Counted from the first letter of the stretch, positions 12,432 to 22,090 are shown. The stretch: 64,000 nucleotides of DNA from Komagataeibacter sp. FNDCF1 (GCF_021295335.1 NZ_JAIWOT010000001.1:2079001-2143000); one strand, 5' to 3'. Made by a program: numbers and translations. Notes: generated from the sequence alone by a model not told the origin.

Positions 12432-13022
12432 ATGACGAACCCGTTTTTTCGACCCGCCCCCAACCCGCAGGCTATATGGACCTATGCCGGGTTCTGGATG
12501 CGGGTCGTGGCCTATCTGATCGATTCCGTCGTGCTGTGGGTGGTGCTGGCCCTGCTGGGGATGCTGCTGGTGCCGCCCAGTCTTTCGGTCTCGATATTCG
12601 ATCCGCAACCGACAGGCGGAAGCGGGGGGGATTACCGCATTTCCTACATCCAGCCGGCGGATTACACCATCATCTCCACCATGCCCCACCTGCACTGGAA
12701 TGGTAACGGGCTGTTCGAGATCATTTCCCTCATCCTGCCTGCCGCCTATTATATCCTGTGTGAATCGTCACGCGCGCAGGCCACGCCGGGCAAGCTGCTG
12801 TGCGGCATGCGGGTGACCGACCTGCAGGGCAACCGCATCACGGTTCCCCGCGCCATGGGCCGGTATTTTGGCAAATACCTTTCCGCGTTCATCCTGGGCA
12901 TCGGCTTTCTCATGGTCATGTGGACCGAGCGCAAGCAGGCCCTGCACGACATCCTAGCGGGTACATGCGTGATCCGCCGCCAGCCACGCGCCCAGGCGCC
13001 CCAGCCCGCGCAGTGGAACTGA
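12432..13022 (+). CDS. RDD-family integral membrane protein
   Basis: 196 residues with RDD-domain features: FWMRVVAYLIDSVVLWVVLALLG (Arg and two-residue-spaced Asp of the RDD motif), a second membrane segment around ISLILPAAYYILCES, the box ATPGKLLCGMRVTDLQGNRIT, and a third segment FLMVMWTERKQALHDILAGT. AGGAA lies 8 bases before the ATG at 12432. RDD proteins are poorly understood; some take part in ion homeostasis. A terminator follows at 13032. Confidence 0.9.
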   Translation: MTNPFFRPAPNPQAIWTYAGFWMRVVAYLIDSVVLWVVLALLGMLLVPPSLSVSIFDPQPTGGSGGDYRISYIQPADYTIISTMPHLHWNGNGLFEIISLILPAAYYILCESSRAQATPGKLLCGMRVTDLQGNRITVPRAMGRYFGKYLSAFILGIGFLMVMWTERKQALHDILAGTCVIRRQPRAQAPQPAQWN

Positions 13023-13031
13023 ACACGGCAA

Positions 13032-13067
13032 AAAAGACCGGCACCCGGTGCAACCCTGCCGTCTTTT
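13032..13067 (+). terminator. Rho-independent terminator after the RDD gene
   Basis: Arms AAAAGACCGGCA and TGCCGTCTTTT pair with one bulged C around a 13-base loop, and the right arm ends in a T run. It lies 10 bases after the RDD stop and separates that gene from the channel operon. Confidence 0.75.
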
Positions 13068-13081
13068 GTAATCTTTTGCCC

Positions 13082-13101
13082 TGATATTGCATGATATTGC
13101 A
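13082..13101 (+). repeat. Tandem 10-bp duplication
   Basis: TGATATTGCA occurs twice in direct succession in the 200-bp gap upstream of the channel gene. It may be a slippage product or a paired binding site. Nothing else is recognised in this gap apart from the terminator. Confidence 0.5.
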
Positions 13102-13224
13102 TAGACCCCGGTTACATTCAGGGCAGACCACCGCAGCGCTGCGCGTGGATGTTTTACCGTTACCGCAGGGAGCCCGGACACACCACGCCGGGCATCGCGC
13201 CATTTGAAGGAGGTGAACATCGGC

Positions 13225-15843
13225 ATGTCGGCCCATTTCATGACTACCGCCCGACCCGTCCCCACGCATGGTGGACGGTATGGCGGCATAGCACGCGCAC
13301 TGACCGTGCGCGTACTGGCAGCCTTCATGCTTGCATTCCTGCCCTGGATCGCACAGGCCCGCGCGGCGGACACGACCCCCGCGCAGGCAACCGGGCAGGT
13401 CATCACCGCCCAGCAGGCCCAGCAGGTCCTGTCCGTCATGAACGACCCGCAGAAGCGGGAGGAATTCACCCGCACGCTCGATGCCATTGCCAAGGGCCTG
13501 CCCGCGCAGCAGATTGCACCGACACCCGCCCCCGCCCCTGCGCCCGCCAAGAAACCGGCCGCTGCCGCCGATGTGGAGCTTGAGCCGGACAGCATCAGCA
13601 CCGAAGCCATGAACGAACTGACCCGCGCGCGCGATCTGGCGTTGCGGCAGGGCGAAAATTTCATGGCGCTGTTCAAGGACCTCGCCTTTGTGGGGCGCTG
13701 GGTCCATTCCATGGTGAGCAGCACGGATTCGCGCCAGATCCTGCTTGATGCGCTGACGCGCGCCAGCCTGATCTTCATCTTTGCCCTTGTGGCCGAGCGC
13801 GGGCTGTCCATCGCCATGCGCAAGCCGCTGGCCGGTGTGACCGCGCGCGCGGTGGCGACCGAGGCACGGCTGAACCGGCGCATCAATACCGAAGAGCGCG
13901 AGGAGGACCAGCCTGCCCCGCCGCCTGCCTCCACCGCCGATGCCCAGGCGGAACAGCAGACCGAGCAGACCCGCCAGCAGGATGACCGCCAGAAGCACGA
14001 GACGCTGCGCATCATCACGCGCATCCCTTATTCCCTGCTGCATTTCCTGATCAAGCTGCTGCCCGTGGCCCTGTTCTTCGGGCTGGGCTATGGCGGTTCG
14101 GTCCTGCTGACATCCACCCACCAGGCCGAGATGGTCACGATCACGCTGACCAATGCCTATGTGATCGCGCGTGTGATCTACCTGCTGCTCGAGACGGTGT
14201 TCGTGCCGCATTCCCCCACCATCCGCCTGTGCAGCGCGTCCGACGCGACCGCGCGCATGGTCACCCGCTGGTGGAATTTCCTGGTGGCGGCGCCGTCCAT
14301 CGTGGTGTGCCTGTCCACGCTGGGCGGCGTGTTCGCCATGCCCGCGCGCGGCACGGAAGCCATCATCCGCGCCGTGGTGCTGATCGAGCATGTCCTGATC
14401 GCGATCTTCATCTGGCGCATCCGCCACCATGTGGGTTCGGCGCTCCAGCCCACGGCGCGGCTGCAGCAGAAGCCGTTCTGGATGTTCGTGGGCAGGATGG
14501 TCCGCTTCTGGTGGATCCCGGCCATGTTCTTCGACTTTGCACTGTGGCTGGTCTGGGCAACCCAGATCCGGGGTGGCTATGCGTGGATCCTGCGCACCCT
14601 GTCACTGACCATCGTGGTGATACTGGGCGCGCGCCTGCTGTCGGTGCTGGCCTTCAGCGTGCAGAACAGGCTGTTCCATGTGCCCGATGCCACGGAAAAG
14701 CGTTATCCCGGCCTGCAGGCCCGCGTGGATTACTATTACCCGATCGCGCGCCGGGTGCTGTCCGTCCTGCTGACCTTCATGACGATCGTGCTGCTGGCCC
14801 AGTCCTGGGGGCTGCCCGCCATCCGCTTCTTCGTGCATGGCTCGCTGGGTACCAAGATCGTGGGCGCGATGCTGACGATCATGATCGCCTACACCACCGC
14901 GATCGTGGTGTGGGAAGTCGCCAATGCCATGCTGCAGAACCAGATCTCGCGCTTCGAGACATCGGAACAGGCCTCCCGCGCGACACGGCTGCGCACGGTG
15001 CTGCCGATCATCCGCACGGTGCTGCTGACCTTCATCATCATCATCGTGACCGTGACCACGCTGTCACAGATCGGCATCAACGTGGCCCCGCTGCTGACCG
15101 GTGCCGGAATCATGGGTGCGGCCATCGCCTTTGGTTCGCAAAGCCTGGTCAAGGACTTCATCACCGGCTTCTTCATGCTGGTCGAAAACGCGATGCAGGT
15201 GGGGGACTGGGTTACGGCGGGCAGCGTTGCGGGCACGGTGGAACACCTTTCCATCCGCACCCTGCGGCTGCGCGCGGTGAACGGGGACCTGCATATCATC
15301 CCGTTCTCGTCCGTCACATCGATCGCCAATACCTCGCGCGATTACAACCTTGTCGTGGTCAGTTTCATGCTTGACCTGTCGGAAGACCCGCATCGCGTCG
15401 CCGCGATCCTGAAGGATGAACTCTCAAGCCTGCGCAAGGACCCCGTATTCGGCCCGCTGATCAAGTCGGACTTCTCCTTCCTGGGTGTGGAGCAGGCCGA
15501 TGGCAACGGTGCCAAGTTCCTTGGCTCCATCCGCACGGCGGCGGGCGCCAAGTGGAAGGTCTACCGTGAATACTACAGCCGGCTGAGCGCGCGCATGGTT
15601 GCGGAACAGGTGAAGTTCCCGATCCCGACCTCCGTCAACCTGCTGGCCAATGGCCCAATGGGCGCGCTGCGCATGAACATGGAGGAAAACCCGAATGCCG
15701 TGCTGGCCGCCCATGCCGCACAGACCGGGACAGAAGATGCGGAAACCGGAACCGCGGGCAATGACACCCAGGCCGCCAGCCCCGCGCCGCAGGGCAAGGG
15801 GGACGGCAGTGCCGGCACGGGTCATGCCCCGTCCCATGACTGA
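13225..15843 (+). CDS. Large MscS-family mechanosensitive channel
   Basis: Predicted inner-membrane tension-gated channel (MscM/MscK-like size, 872 residues). A signal peptide (about 1-42, ending AQARA) leads to a periplasmic Ala/Gln/Pro-rich region, then many membrane segments from about residue 170 to 640. The pore helix and beta domain of MscS follow (GAGIMGAAIAFGSQSLVKDFITGFFMLVENAMQVGD, split here only for naming), and an alpha/beta C-domain. The ATG at 13225 has AAGGAGGTG 9 bases upstream, so a TTG at 13204 is not needed. The last 8 bases overlap the next gene, indicating coupling. Confidence 0.93.
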   Translation: MSAHFMTTARPVPTHGGRYGGIARALTVRVLAAFMLAFLPWIAQARAADTTPAQATGQVITAQQAQQVLSVMNDPQKREEFTRTLDAIAKGLPAQQIAPTPAPAPAPAKKPAAAADVELEPDSISTEAMNELTRARDLALRQGENFMALFKDLAFVGRWVHSMVSSTDSRQILLDALTRASLIFIFALVAERGLSIAMRKPLAGVTARAVATEARLNRRINTEEREEDQPAPPPASTADAQAEQQTEQTRQQDDRQKHETLRIITRIPYSLLHFLIKLLPVALFFGLGYGGSVLLTSTHQAEMVTITLTNAYVIARVIYLLLETVFVPHSPTIRLCSASDATARMVTRWWNFLVAAPSIVVCLSTLGGVFAMPARGTEAIIRAVVLIEHVLIAIFIWRIRHHVGSALQPTARLQQKPFWMFVGRMVRFWWIPAMFFDFALWLVWATQIRGGYAWILRTLSLTIVVILGARLLSVLAFSVQNRLFHVPDATEKRYPGLQARVDYYYPIARRVLSVLLTFMTIVLLAQSWGLPAIRFFVHGSLGTKIVGAMLTIMIAYTTAIVVWEVANAMLQNQISRFETSEQASRATRLRTVLPIIRTVLLTFIIIIVTVTTLSQIGINVAPLLTGAGIMGAAIAFGSQSLVKDFITGFFMLVENAMQVGDWVTAGSVAGTVEHLSIRTLRLRAVNGDLHIIPFSSVTSIANTSRDYNLVVVSFMLDLSEDPHRVAAILKDELSSLRKDPVFGPLIKSDFSFLGVEQADGNGAKFLGSIRTAAGAKWKVYREYYSRLSARMVAEQVKFPIPTSVNLLANGPMGALRMNMEENPNAVLAAHAAQTGTEDAETGTAGNDTQAASPAPQGKGDGSAGTGHAPSHD

Positions 15844-16570
15844 CCGTACCCCCACGCTGCTGGCGCGGCTGGAATCCCCCCTGCGCATGGACGGCTTTGC
15901 CTTCGTGCCGGCGGGGGAAATGCTGCCCCTGCTTGAACAGTACGGGCTGCGTGACTGGTCCAGCTTTGCCGCAAGCTGGAACCGGCTGGGGCTGGACCGC
16001 TACATGGCGGATGGCGGGCGCTACCGCCGCCGCCGCCATGCCACCTTCGCCATCAGCGCGCAGGGCATCCGGCGCAAGAAGCATCAGCCGCATTACCAGA
16101 GCCGGGACTACAACGAACTCAATGGCGGGATCGAACGCTGGTTCCGCGCCATGGAGCCCGAGACAGGAGAGCACCCGGCGCTGCACGCCATACTGCGGCT
16201 CATGCACCGGATCGTGACCGACATGAGCGATCCGGCCCACATACCCGATGTATGGCATACCGAAATCCACCAGTTCCGTATCGAGGCACTGGACAGCACG
16301 CCGGGCCAGCCCACCCCCGAAGGGCTGCACCGCGACGGCGTGGACTGGGTGATGGTGGTCATGATCCGCCGCGAGAACGTGATGTCCGGCGAGACCACGA
16401 TCCATGACCTGCAACGCACCATGGTGGGTGGCTTCATGCTTGACCAGCCACTGGATACGGCGGTGGTCAACGACAACCGCGTCTATCACGGGGTGACGGC
16501 GGTACGGCCGCTTGACCCCGCGCGCCCGGCCTACCGTGACGTACTGGTCGTGACGTTCCGCCACCAATGA
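15836..16570 (+). CDS. 2-oxoglutarate/Fe(II)-dependent dioxygenase family protein
   Basis: 244 residues resembling the 2OG-Fe dioxygenase group that includes bacterial free amino-acid hydroxylases (2OG-Fe_Oxy_2 type). The iron ligands can be placed as His and Asp in GLHRDGVDW and His in NRVYHGVTAV, with a following Arg in the AVRPLDPARPAYRDVLVVTF stretch as the likely 2-oxoglutarate contact. The substrate is unknown. ATG 15836 overlaps the channel stop by 8 bases, and the gene's own stop overlaps the next start by 4, so all three genes are coupled. Confidence 0.82.
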   Translation: MTDRTPTLLARLESPLRMDGFAFVPAGEMLPLLEQYGLRDWSSFAASWNRLGLDRYMADGGRYRRRRHATFAISAQGIRRKKHQPHYQSRDYNELNGGIERWFRAMEPETGEHPALHAILRLMHRIVTDMSDPAHIPDVWHTEIHQFRIEALDSTPGQPTPEGLHRDGVDWVMVVMIRRENVMSGETTIHDLQRTMVGGFMLDQPLDTAVVNDNRVYHGVTAVRPLDPARPAYRDVLVVTFRHQ

Positions 16571-17625
16571 ACACCCCCCCTGCGGGGCGGACCGGCGCAT
16601 GGCGGCATTTCTGTGCGCTGGCCGTCGGGACCATGCTGGCTATGGGGGCCGGGCTCTACCTGTTCATCGTGACGGTGGACCCATGGGATGCGCTGCCATA
16701 TTCCCCCCCGCTGGCGCGCATTCCCGTTACATCCAACGCCCGCTACACCATGCCTGCCCTTGCACGGAACCCACGCTTCGATTCCGTGGTGCTGGGCACG
16801 TCGACCAGCAGGCTCATGCAGCCCGCCATCCTGGACCGGGCGCTGGGGGGACACTTCCTCGACATGGCCATGAACAGTGCAAGCCCGTGGGAGCAGGGAC
16901 GCCTGCTGGACGCCTTCCTGCGTACCCATCCCGCCCCGCGCACCGTCATGATCGGGGTGGACGCCGCATGGTGCCATGAACGCCCCGGCAGCCTGACATC
17001 ACCCAACCGCCCCTGGCCGGAATGGATGTACGGCCACCCCGCATGGCGGGGCTACCTGCACATGGCCAGCCTGTATGCCCTGCAGGAAGCCGCCAACCAG
17101 TTCCTGTGGCTGGCCGGGCACAAGGCACAGCGCTTCGGCACGGACGGCTATGCCAGCTTCGTACCGCCGGACAGCCGGTACGACCCCGCCCGCGTCGCCG
17201 CCATTTTTGCCCGCTGGGCCCCGCCCGACAACACACCAGCCCCCCCCGGCATGGCCCGCACGCCACCCGCCAGCATGCGGCTGCTGGACTCCATGCTGGC
17301 GCGCATACCTGCCAGCACGCTCAAGATCCTGTGGTTTCCACCCGCATCGGCCACCCTGCACGGCACGGCGGGCAGCGTTGCCGCGGCACGGCTGCAGGCA
17401 TGCAGGCTGGGCGTGAGGGCACTTGCCGCACGGACCCCCGGTACCTTTGCCCTTGATTTCAACCATGACAGCGCGCTTACGGAAAATCGTGACAGTTTCT
17501 GGGATCCGCTCCATTACCGCATCCCGGTGGCCCGGCGCCTGATGACTGACATCGCAACCGCCGTGAAGGACGGACGCGCACCCGATCCGGCGCTGGATAT
17601 CCTGTATGCGCCGCCCATGCGGTAA
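16567..17625 (+). CDS. Membrane-anchored SGNH-hydrolase-like protein
   Basis: Not recognised as a named family. The 352-residue protein has one N-terminal membrane anchor (about 15-36), then an extracytoplasmic domain. Features suggest an SGNH/DltD-AlgJ-like fold: a block-I-like VVLGTSTSRL (Ser79/Ser81) after a beta strand, a middle strand VMIGVDAAW, and a C-terminal FWDPLHYR giving the Asp313-x-x-His316 pair expected for the catalytic Asp/His. This would make it an esterase or acyltransferase acting on an envelope polymer, but the assignment is inference. Overlap with the dioxygenase gene ties it to that operon. Confidence 0.7.
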   Translation: MNTPPAGRTGAWRHFCALAVGTMLAMGAGLYLFIVTVDPWDALPYSPPLARIPVTSNARYTMPALARNPRFDSVVLGTSTSRLMQPAILDRALGGHFLDMAMNSASPWEQGRLLDAFLRTHPAPRTVMIGVDAAWCHERPGSLTSPNRPWPEWMYGHPAWRGYLHMASLYALQEAANQFLWLAGHKAQRFGTDGYASFVPPDSRYDPARVAAIFARWAPPDNTPAPPGMARTPPASMRLLDSMLARIPASTLKILWFPPASATLHGTAGSVAAARLQACRLGVRALAARTPGTFALDFNHDSALTENRDSFWDPLHYRIPVARRLMTDIATAVKDGRAPDPALDILYAPPMR

Positions 17626-17847
17626 GCGGGCGGGCGGGCATGGACGCAAAGCCATGCGCTGTTATCGCGGAGCCTCCCCGGCGGCGGGGCTTGTGCGGGA
17701 CCGGTCATCTGGTATGGAAAAAGGACACCGTGACATGCCCGCCCCGTACAGGCACACCGATGGCATGGGGCAGGATCCGGGATCGTTTTGTGCAGGCCGC
17801 ACCCGCGACCGGGCGGTCAGATTGCGGCACTGAGGTTGGAGAGGCTG

Positions 17848-18984
17848 GTGAAAACGTCCGTCAATGGTGCGCCGCAATGGCATCTTCAGCCCGAGGCGAA
17901 CCGGACCCTTGTTACCCTATCGGGAAACTGGATCGCACAGGAAGGACGTGTTCCCGCCTTTCCCGAGAGCGGACTGAAGGACGTGCCGCAGGGCGCACCG
18001 CTTGAATTCAGCACCGAACAGCTTGGCAGATGGGATACATCGCTGATCAGTTTCCTGTGGGAACTCAAGCGCAGCGCGCGCGAAGCGCATGTCGATGTCC
18101 ACATCGACACGCTGCCCGCATCCGCCCACAAGCTGCTTGACCTGCTGCCCGAAATCCCGCCCACCCCGGAGCCCCCGCCACATCATGCCTTCGCGCCGGT
18201 GGCGGCGGTGGGGCAGTTCACGCTCGATACGCTCAACGAAGTGGGCTGCGTGAGTGAGATGGGAGCCGCCGCCGCGCGCGGTGGCATTGCCGCCCTGGTG
18301 GGGCGCGGGATGATGCGCACCGTCGATCTCATGTCCGATCTTGCCGCCGCCGGCCCGTCAGCGCTGCTGATCGTGGGGGTGGTAAACTTTCTGGTCGGCG
18401 CGATCCTGGCCTTTGTCGGTTCGGTGGAACTGCACAAATTCGCGGCCGACATCTATGTCGCAAGCCTTGTGGCCATTGCCATGGTGCGTGAGATGTCGGC
18501 TGTCATGACCGCCATCATCATGGCGGGCCGCACCGGTGGCGCCTATGCCGCGCGCATTTCCACCATGCAGGCGAACGAGGAAATCGACGCGCTGCAGGTA
18601 TTCGGCATTCCCGTCGCCAGCTACCTGATCCTGCCCTCCGTGCTGGCGCTGGGCTCCACCATGCCGCTGCTTTATCTGTATGGCTGCCTGATCGGCATGC
18701 TTGGCGGGTTTGTCGTCTCGTTCATCATGCTGCATGTCTCGCCGCTGGGATACTTCCACGAAACGCTGCAGGCGCTGCCACTGGACCAGTTCACCTTCGG
18801 CTTCATCAAGAGCCTTGTGTTCGGCGTCTTCGTGGGGCTGACAAGCTGCCGTATCGGGCTGAAGGCGGGACGCAGCGCCGCCGATGTGGGCATTGCCGCG
18901 ACCAAGGCCGTGGTGGTCGGCATCGTGGGGGTGATCGCCCTGGATGCCGTGTTCGCGGTTATTGCCAACGTGATCGGGATCTGA
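17848..18984 (+). CDS. mlaE: MlaE-type lipid ABC transporter permease with N-terminal STAS-like domain
   Basis: Permease of an Mla/MCE lipid transporter. The first about 110 residues form a soluble domain resembling STAS (WDTSLISFLWELKRSAREAHVDV); the rest is the MlaE permease with the family stretch EMSAVMTAIIMAGRTGGAYAARI and EIDALQVFGIPV. I choose GTG 17848 (378 residues); GGAGAGG is only 3 bases away and TGAGG 12 bases away, so the start is uncertain and an upstream TTG at 17836 is possible. The ATPase follows after 5 bases. A 222-bp gap upstream contains a GC-rich hairpin but no clear promoter. Confidence 0.92.
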   Translation: MKTSVNGAPQWHLQPEANRTLVTLSGNWIAQEGRVPAFPESGLKDVPQGAPLEFSTEQLGRWDTSLISFLWELKRSAREAHVDVHIDTLPASAHKLLDLLPEIPPTPEPPPHHAFAPVAAVGQFTLDTLNEVGCVSEMGAAAARGGIAALVGRGMMRTVDLMSDLAAAGPSALLIVGVVNFLVGAILAFVGSVELHKFAADIYVASLVAIAMVREMSAVMTAIIMAGRTGGAYAARISTMQANEEIDALQVFGIPVASYLILPSVLALGSTMPLLYLYGCLIGMLGGFVVSFIMLHVSPLGYFHETLQALPLDQFTFGFIKSLVFGVFVGLTSCRIGLKAGRSAADVGIAATKAVVVGIVGVIALDAVFAVIANVIGI

Positions 18985-18989
18985 CCGCC

Positions 18990-19805
18990 ATGAACGACCT
19001 GCATAACCAGATGCCCTCCACCAACGATGATCGTCCGGTCATGATCACGGCCAACGACGTGACGCTGGCCTTTGGCCCCAAGGTGATCCAGCACGATGTG
19101 TCCTTTGAGGTGAAGCGCGGCAGCATCTTCGCCGTGATGGGGGGGTCGGGCTGCGGCAAGAGCACCCTGCTCAAGAGCATGATCGGCCTGCTGCGCCCCA
19201 CCGGGGGCCGCTACATGGTGGAAAAGGACAATTACTGGGCAGGTGACGACGCAAGCCGCGTGCGCATCGGCCGGCGGTTCGGCGTTCTGTTCCAGAGCGG
19301 TGCGCTGTGGAGTTCCATGACCGTGGGCGAGAACGTGGCCCTGCCCATGCAGATGTTCACCAGGCTGGAACCGTCCGTCATCCGCCAGATGGTGGAGCTC
19401 AAGCTGGGGCTGGTGGGCATGCTGCATGCCATTGACCAGTACCCCTCCGAACTGAGTGGCGGCATGCGCAAGCGCGCGGGGCTGGCGCGCGCCATGTCAC
19501 TGGACCCGGATATCCTGTTCTTCGATGAACCCTCGGCGGGGCTGGACCCGATCACCTCCGCCCGGCTGGACGAACTGATCCTGAACCTGCGCGACGGGCT
19601 GGGGGCCACGATCATCATCGTGAGCCATGAACTGTCCAGCCTGTTCCATATCGCGGATGACGGCATCTTCCTGGATGCGGACCAGAAAACCGCCATTGCC
19701 CACGGATCCCCCGTATGGCTGCGTGACAACTGCACGGACCCGGTGGTCCATGCCTTCATGCACCGTGAACAGCTGGACAGTTCCAGCTCCCACGGAAACG
19801 GGTAA
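18990..19805 (+). CDS. mlaF: MlaF-type lipid ABC transporter ATPase
   Basis: Cytoplasmic ATPase that powers the MlaE permease. The 271 residues show Walker A GGSGCGKST, the Q-loop VLFQSGALWSSM typical of MlaF, ABC signature ELSGGMRKRAGLARAM, Walker B DILFFDEPSAGLD and the H-loop IIVSHELSS. There is a short N-terminal extension before the ABC core. It lies between the permease and the MCE protein with gaps of 5 bases on each side. Confidence 0.96.
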   Translation: MNDLHNQMPSTNDDRPVMITANDVTLAFGPKVIQHDVSFEVKRGSIFAVMGGSGCGKSTLLKSMIGLLRPTGGRYMVEKDNYWAGDDASRVRIGRRFGVLFQSGALWSSMTVGENVALPMQMFTRLEPSVIRQMVELKLGLVGMLHAIDQYPSELSGGMRKRAGLARAMSLDPDILFFDEPSAGLDPITSARLDELILNLRDGLGATIIIVSHELSSLFHIADDGIFLDADQKTAIAHGSPVWLRDNCTDPVVHAFMHREQLDSSSSHGNG

Positions 19806-19810
19806 GCCTG

Positions 19811-20764
19811 ATGGCCGACAGGCAGACGCTTATCGGCGCGGCCGTTCTGGGTGTGGGGGCTATCGCGCTGGCCGTACTGGGGGTGACGGGCTGGCTGCCC
19901 ATACCCGGGCGCAGCACCGAAGCGGTCGTGGTGTTCGAAAGCCCGACCAACGGGCTGGACATCGGCTCGCCCGTCAACTTCCGCGGGGTGCCGGTGGGTG
20001 CTGTCGAACGCATTACGGTGCGGGTGGACCCGGTGGACCACCATACCTACATGCCGGTCTATATCCTGTTCGACCCGGCCCACGCACCGGGGCGTGGCGA
20101 CCTGCCGCCGCTACCCGAACTGCTGGCCAGCGGGCTGCGGGCCGACATGGTGCTGCACAGCCTGGTAACCGGCCAGACCGAACTTGACCTCGACCTGGAC
20201 CCCGGCACGCAGCAGCGCCTCCATCCCGACCTGACGGACATGCCGGAAATTCCCATGGGGCAGACCGCGCTGCAGCAGCTGGAAGCCTCTCTGGTCTCGA
20301 CTTCCGTCCAGCAGCTTCACCACGACATGGTAACGGCACTTGCCAGCATCCGCATGCTTGCGGCGGACATGAACCGTGACATGCCCGGCATGATCGCCAG
20401 CATCCGCGCCACATCCGCGGATGCCGATACGGCGGCCAGCCAGATCCGCGCCGCCATTACCGATGTGGCGGATCGTGCCAGCGTGACCATCAACCGGCTC
20501 GACCAGCTGATCACCGCCAACAACCGCCAGTTCGTGGGCCGCCGCGCGGAACTGCTGGCGCTTATCGACAATACGCACCACACCATGGCACAGGCGCGCG
20601 AAACCCTGGCCAGCCTGCGCGCCCTGACCGACCCCCAATCCCGTGACAGGCTGAATCTGGACGCTACGATGCGTGATGTTATGGAAGCAGGTTACGGGCT
20701 GCGCGGATTCGCCACTGAAGTCGAAAGTAATCCGCAACTTCTGCTGATGGGACACAACCAATGA
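19811..20764 (+). CDS. mlaD: MlaD-type MCE-domain substrate-binding protein
   Basis: Membrane-anchored periplasmic lipid-binding protein. It has 317 residues: one N-terminal membrane helix (about 8-30), an MCE domain (about 40-120, with VVFESPTNGLDIGSPVNFRGVPVG), then a long helical region rich in Gln/Ala (150-300), as in MCE proteins that build a channel. Its end overlaps the next gene by 4 bases. Confidence 0.92.
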   Translation: MADRQTLIGAAVLGVGAIALAVLGVTGWLPIPGRSTEAVVVFESPTNGLDIGSPVNFRGVPVGAVERITVRVDPVDHHTYMPVYILFDPAHAPGRGDLPPLPELLASGLRADMVLHSLVTGQTELDLDLDPGTQQRLHPDLTDMPEIPMGQTALQQLEASLVSTSVQQLHHDMVTALASIRMLAADMNRDMPGMIASIRATSADADTAASQIRAAITDVADRASVTINRLDQLITANNRQFVGRRAELLALIDNTHHTMAQARETLASLRALTDPQSRDRLNLDATMRDVMEAGYGLRGFATEVESNPQLLLMGHNQ

Positions 20765-21429
20765 AAACGCGCCAGCCCGCCGCCCCTTCCCGCCATCCGT
20801 CCCTGCGGGCGGCGGGTGGACTGATGCTCTGCGCCGCCATGCTTTCGGCGTGCTCCTCGGCGCCGGTGCGCTTCTATACCCTGGGCGCGCCCGCCGTGGC
20901 CGTAGGGGCGCAGACCACCGCCACCACCCCCATTACCGACAGCACGCCGGTGATCGAGGTCGAGCGTGCCCGCCTGCCCGATTACCTGGACAGCCAGGAC
21001 ATCATGGTCCGCAACGGCCACGAGATCGAGCGCAGCGGGCTGGGCCGCTGGGCCAGCCGCCTGTCGGTGGGGGCCACGGACCTGATCACCGCACGCCTGG
21101 CCCAGAAATGGCCGGACCTGTTCGTGACCGACCAGCCGCAGCCCGACCGTCCCACCTGGCGCCTGCAGCTCAATATCAGCAGGCTTGACGTCAGCCGTGA
21201 TGGCCAGTCGGCGCTGAATGCGGACTGGGCCATCATTCCGCAGGACCCGCGCGCCTCCATCCTGCGCAACCGCACCACCATCGTCACGAATGGCAATACG
21301 GCCAGCAACGCCAACATCGCCAGCGTCACGGAAAACCTGCTCAATGAACTGACCAGCCGGATCGAGGCAAGCTGGCCCGGCCCCGGCCAGACGGCAGCCA
21401 CCAGCCAGCACCATCGCAGCCACAGCTGA
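20761..21429 (+). CDS. ABC-type transport auxiliary lipoprotein (PqiC/ABC_trans_aux type)
   Basis: Predicted outer-membrane or periplasmic lipoprotein of the Mla-like transporter. The 222 residues begin with a signal peptide and lipobox LSAC (Cys31), then RFYTLGAP, the opening strand of this family, and a conserved region around IEVERARLPDYLDSQDIMVR. No mlaC or mlaA gene adjoins; the MlaC-like protein in this window is hpnM. Confidence 0.88.
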   Translation: MKTRQPAAPSRHPSLRAAGGLMLCAAMLSACSSAPVRFYTLGAPAVAVGAQTTATTPITDSTPVIEVERARLPDYLDSQDIMVRNGHEIERSGLGRWASRLSVGATDLITARLAQKWPDLFVTDQPQPDRPTWRLQLNISRLDVSRDGQSALNADWAIIPQDPRASILRNRTTIVTNGNTASNANIASVTENLLNELTSRIEASWPGPGQTAATSQHHRSHS

Positions 21430-21592
21430 CCTCCCGCCATCCGAACAGGGCGGGTCCCCTGTCACTCCGGCAACATACCGGTTTGCGGGGGAATCGCGGG
21501 CACCCGTCCGTGCCCGGCCCCGGTCAGGGGGAACCTTCGGGCCGGACGGGCATTGGGTGGGCAGCCCTGCGCAACCAGCCGGAGTAGCCGTC

Positions 21593-22090
21593 ATGCCATC
21601 TGCCCCATCCGCTTTTCGTGCCCGGAGCACCATTCTGGCGGCCATGCTTGCCATCATGCCGGGCGCGTGGGCAGGGGCGCAGACCGGGCCGGTCATACTG
21701 GCCCAGCATCCGGGCACCGAACTGGACCGGCAGGCCCGGACGCTTGTGGCCCATGACCTGCTGGATGCCGCGGACAGCCAGGAACGCCCGGTCCTGCTGA
21801 CCGGATCGGGGCCGGTATCAAGCGATCCACGGCGCATGGCGCTGTTCGTGCAGGTGCAGTCAGCCAGCCTGTGCGGCTCGGCAGGATGTTCCACCTCGGT
21901 CTACCTGCGCAACGGGCGCAGATGGACGCGGGTGCTGGATTCCGTAAGCGGGCCGATCACCATTACCCCGCAGGTTCATGGCGGCATGCATGACCTGCTG
22001 GTCGACAGCACGGACCGCTGGATCTGGAACGGCACGACCTATACCGATACCCAGGCCACATCCCAGCCCATGCCGCCAGAACGGCCATAA
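21593..22090 (+). CDS. Hypothetical exported protein
   Basis: Not recognised. The 165 residues begin with a signal peptide (about 1-30, ending AWAGA) and continue as a small soluble periplasmic domain with a possible disulfide in SLCGSAGCSTS. ATG 21593 has GGAG 8 bases upstream; a longer in-frame extension lacks any signal. It follows the Mla-like operon after 163 bp and may be independent. Confidence 0.7.
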   Translation: MPSAPSAFRARSTILAAMLAIMPGAWAGAQTGPVILAQHPGTELDRQARTLVAHDLLDAADSQERPVLLTGSGPVSSDPRRMALFVQVQSASLCGSAGCSTSVYLRNGRRWTRVLDSVSGPITITPQVHGGMHDLLVDSTDRWIWNGTTYTDTQATSQPMPPERP

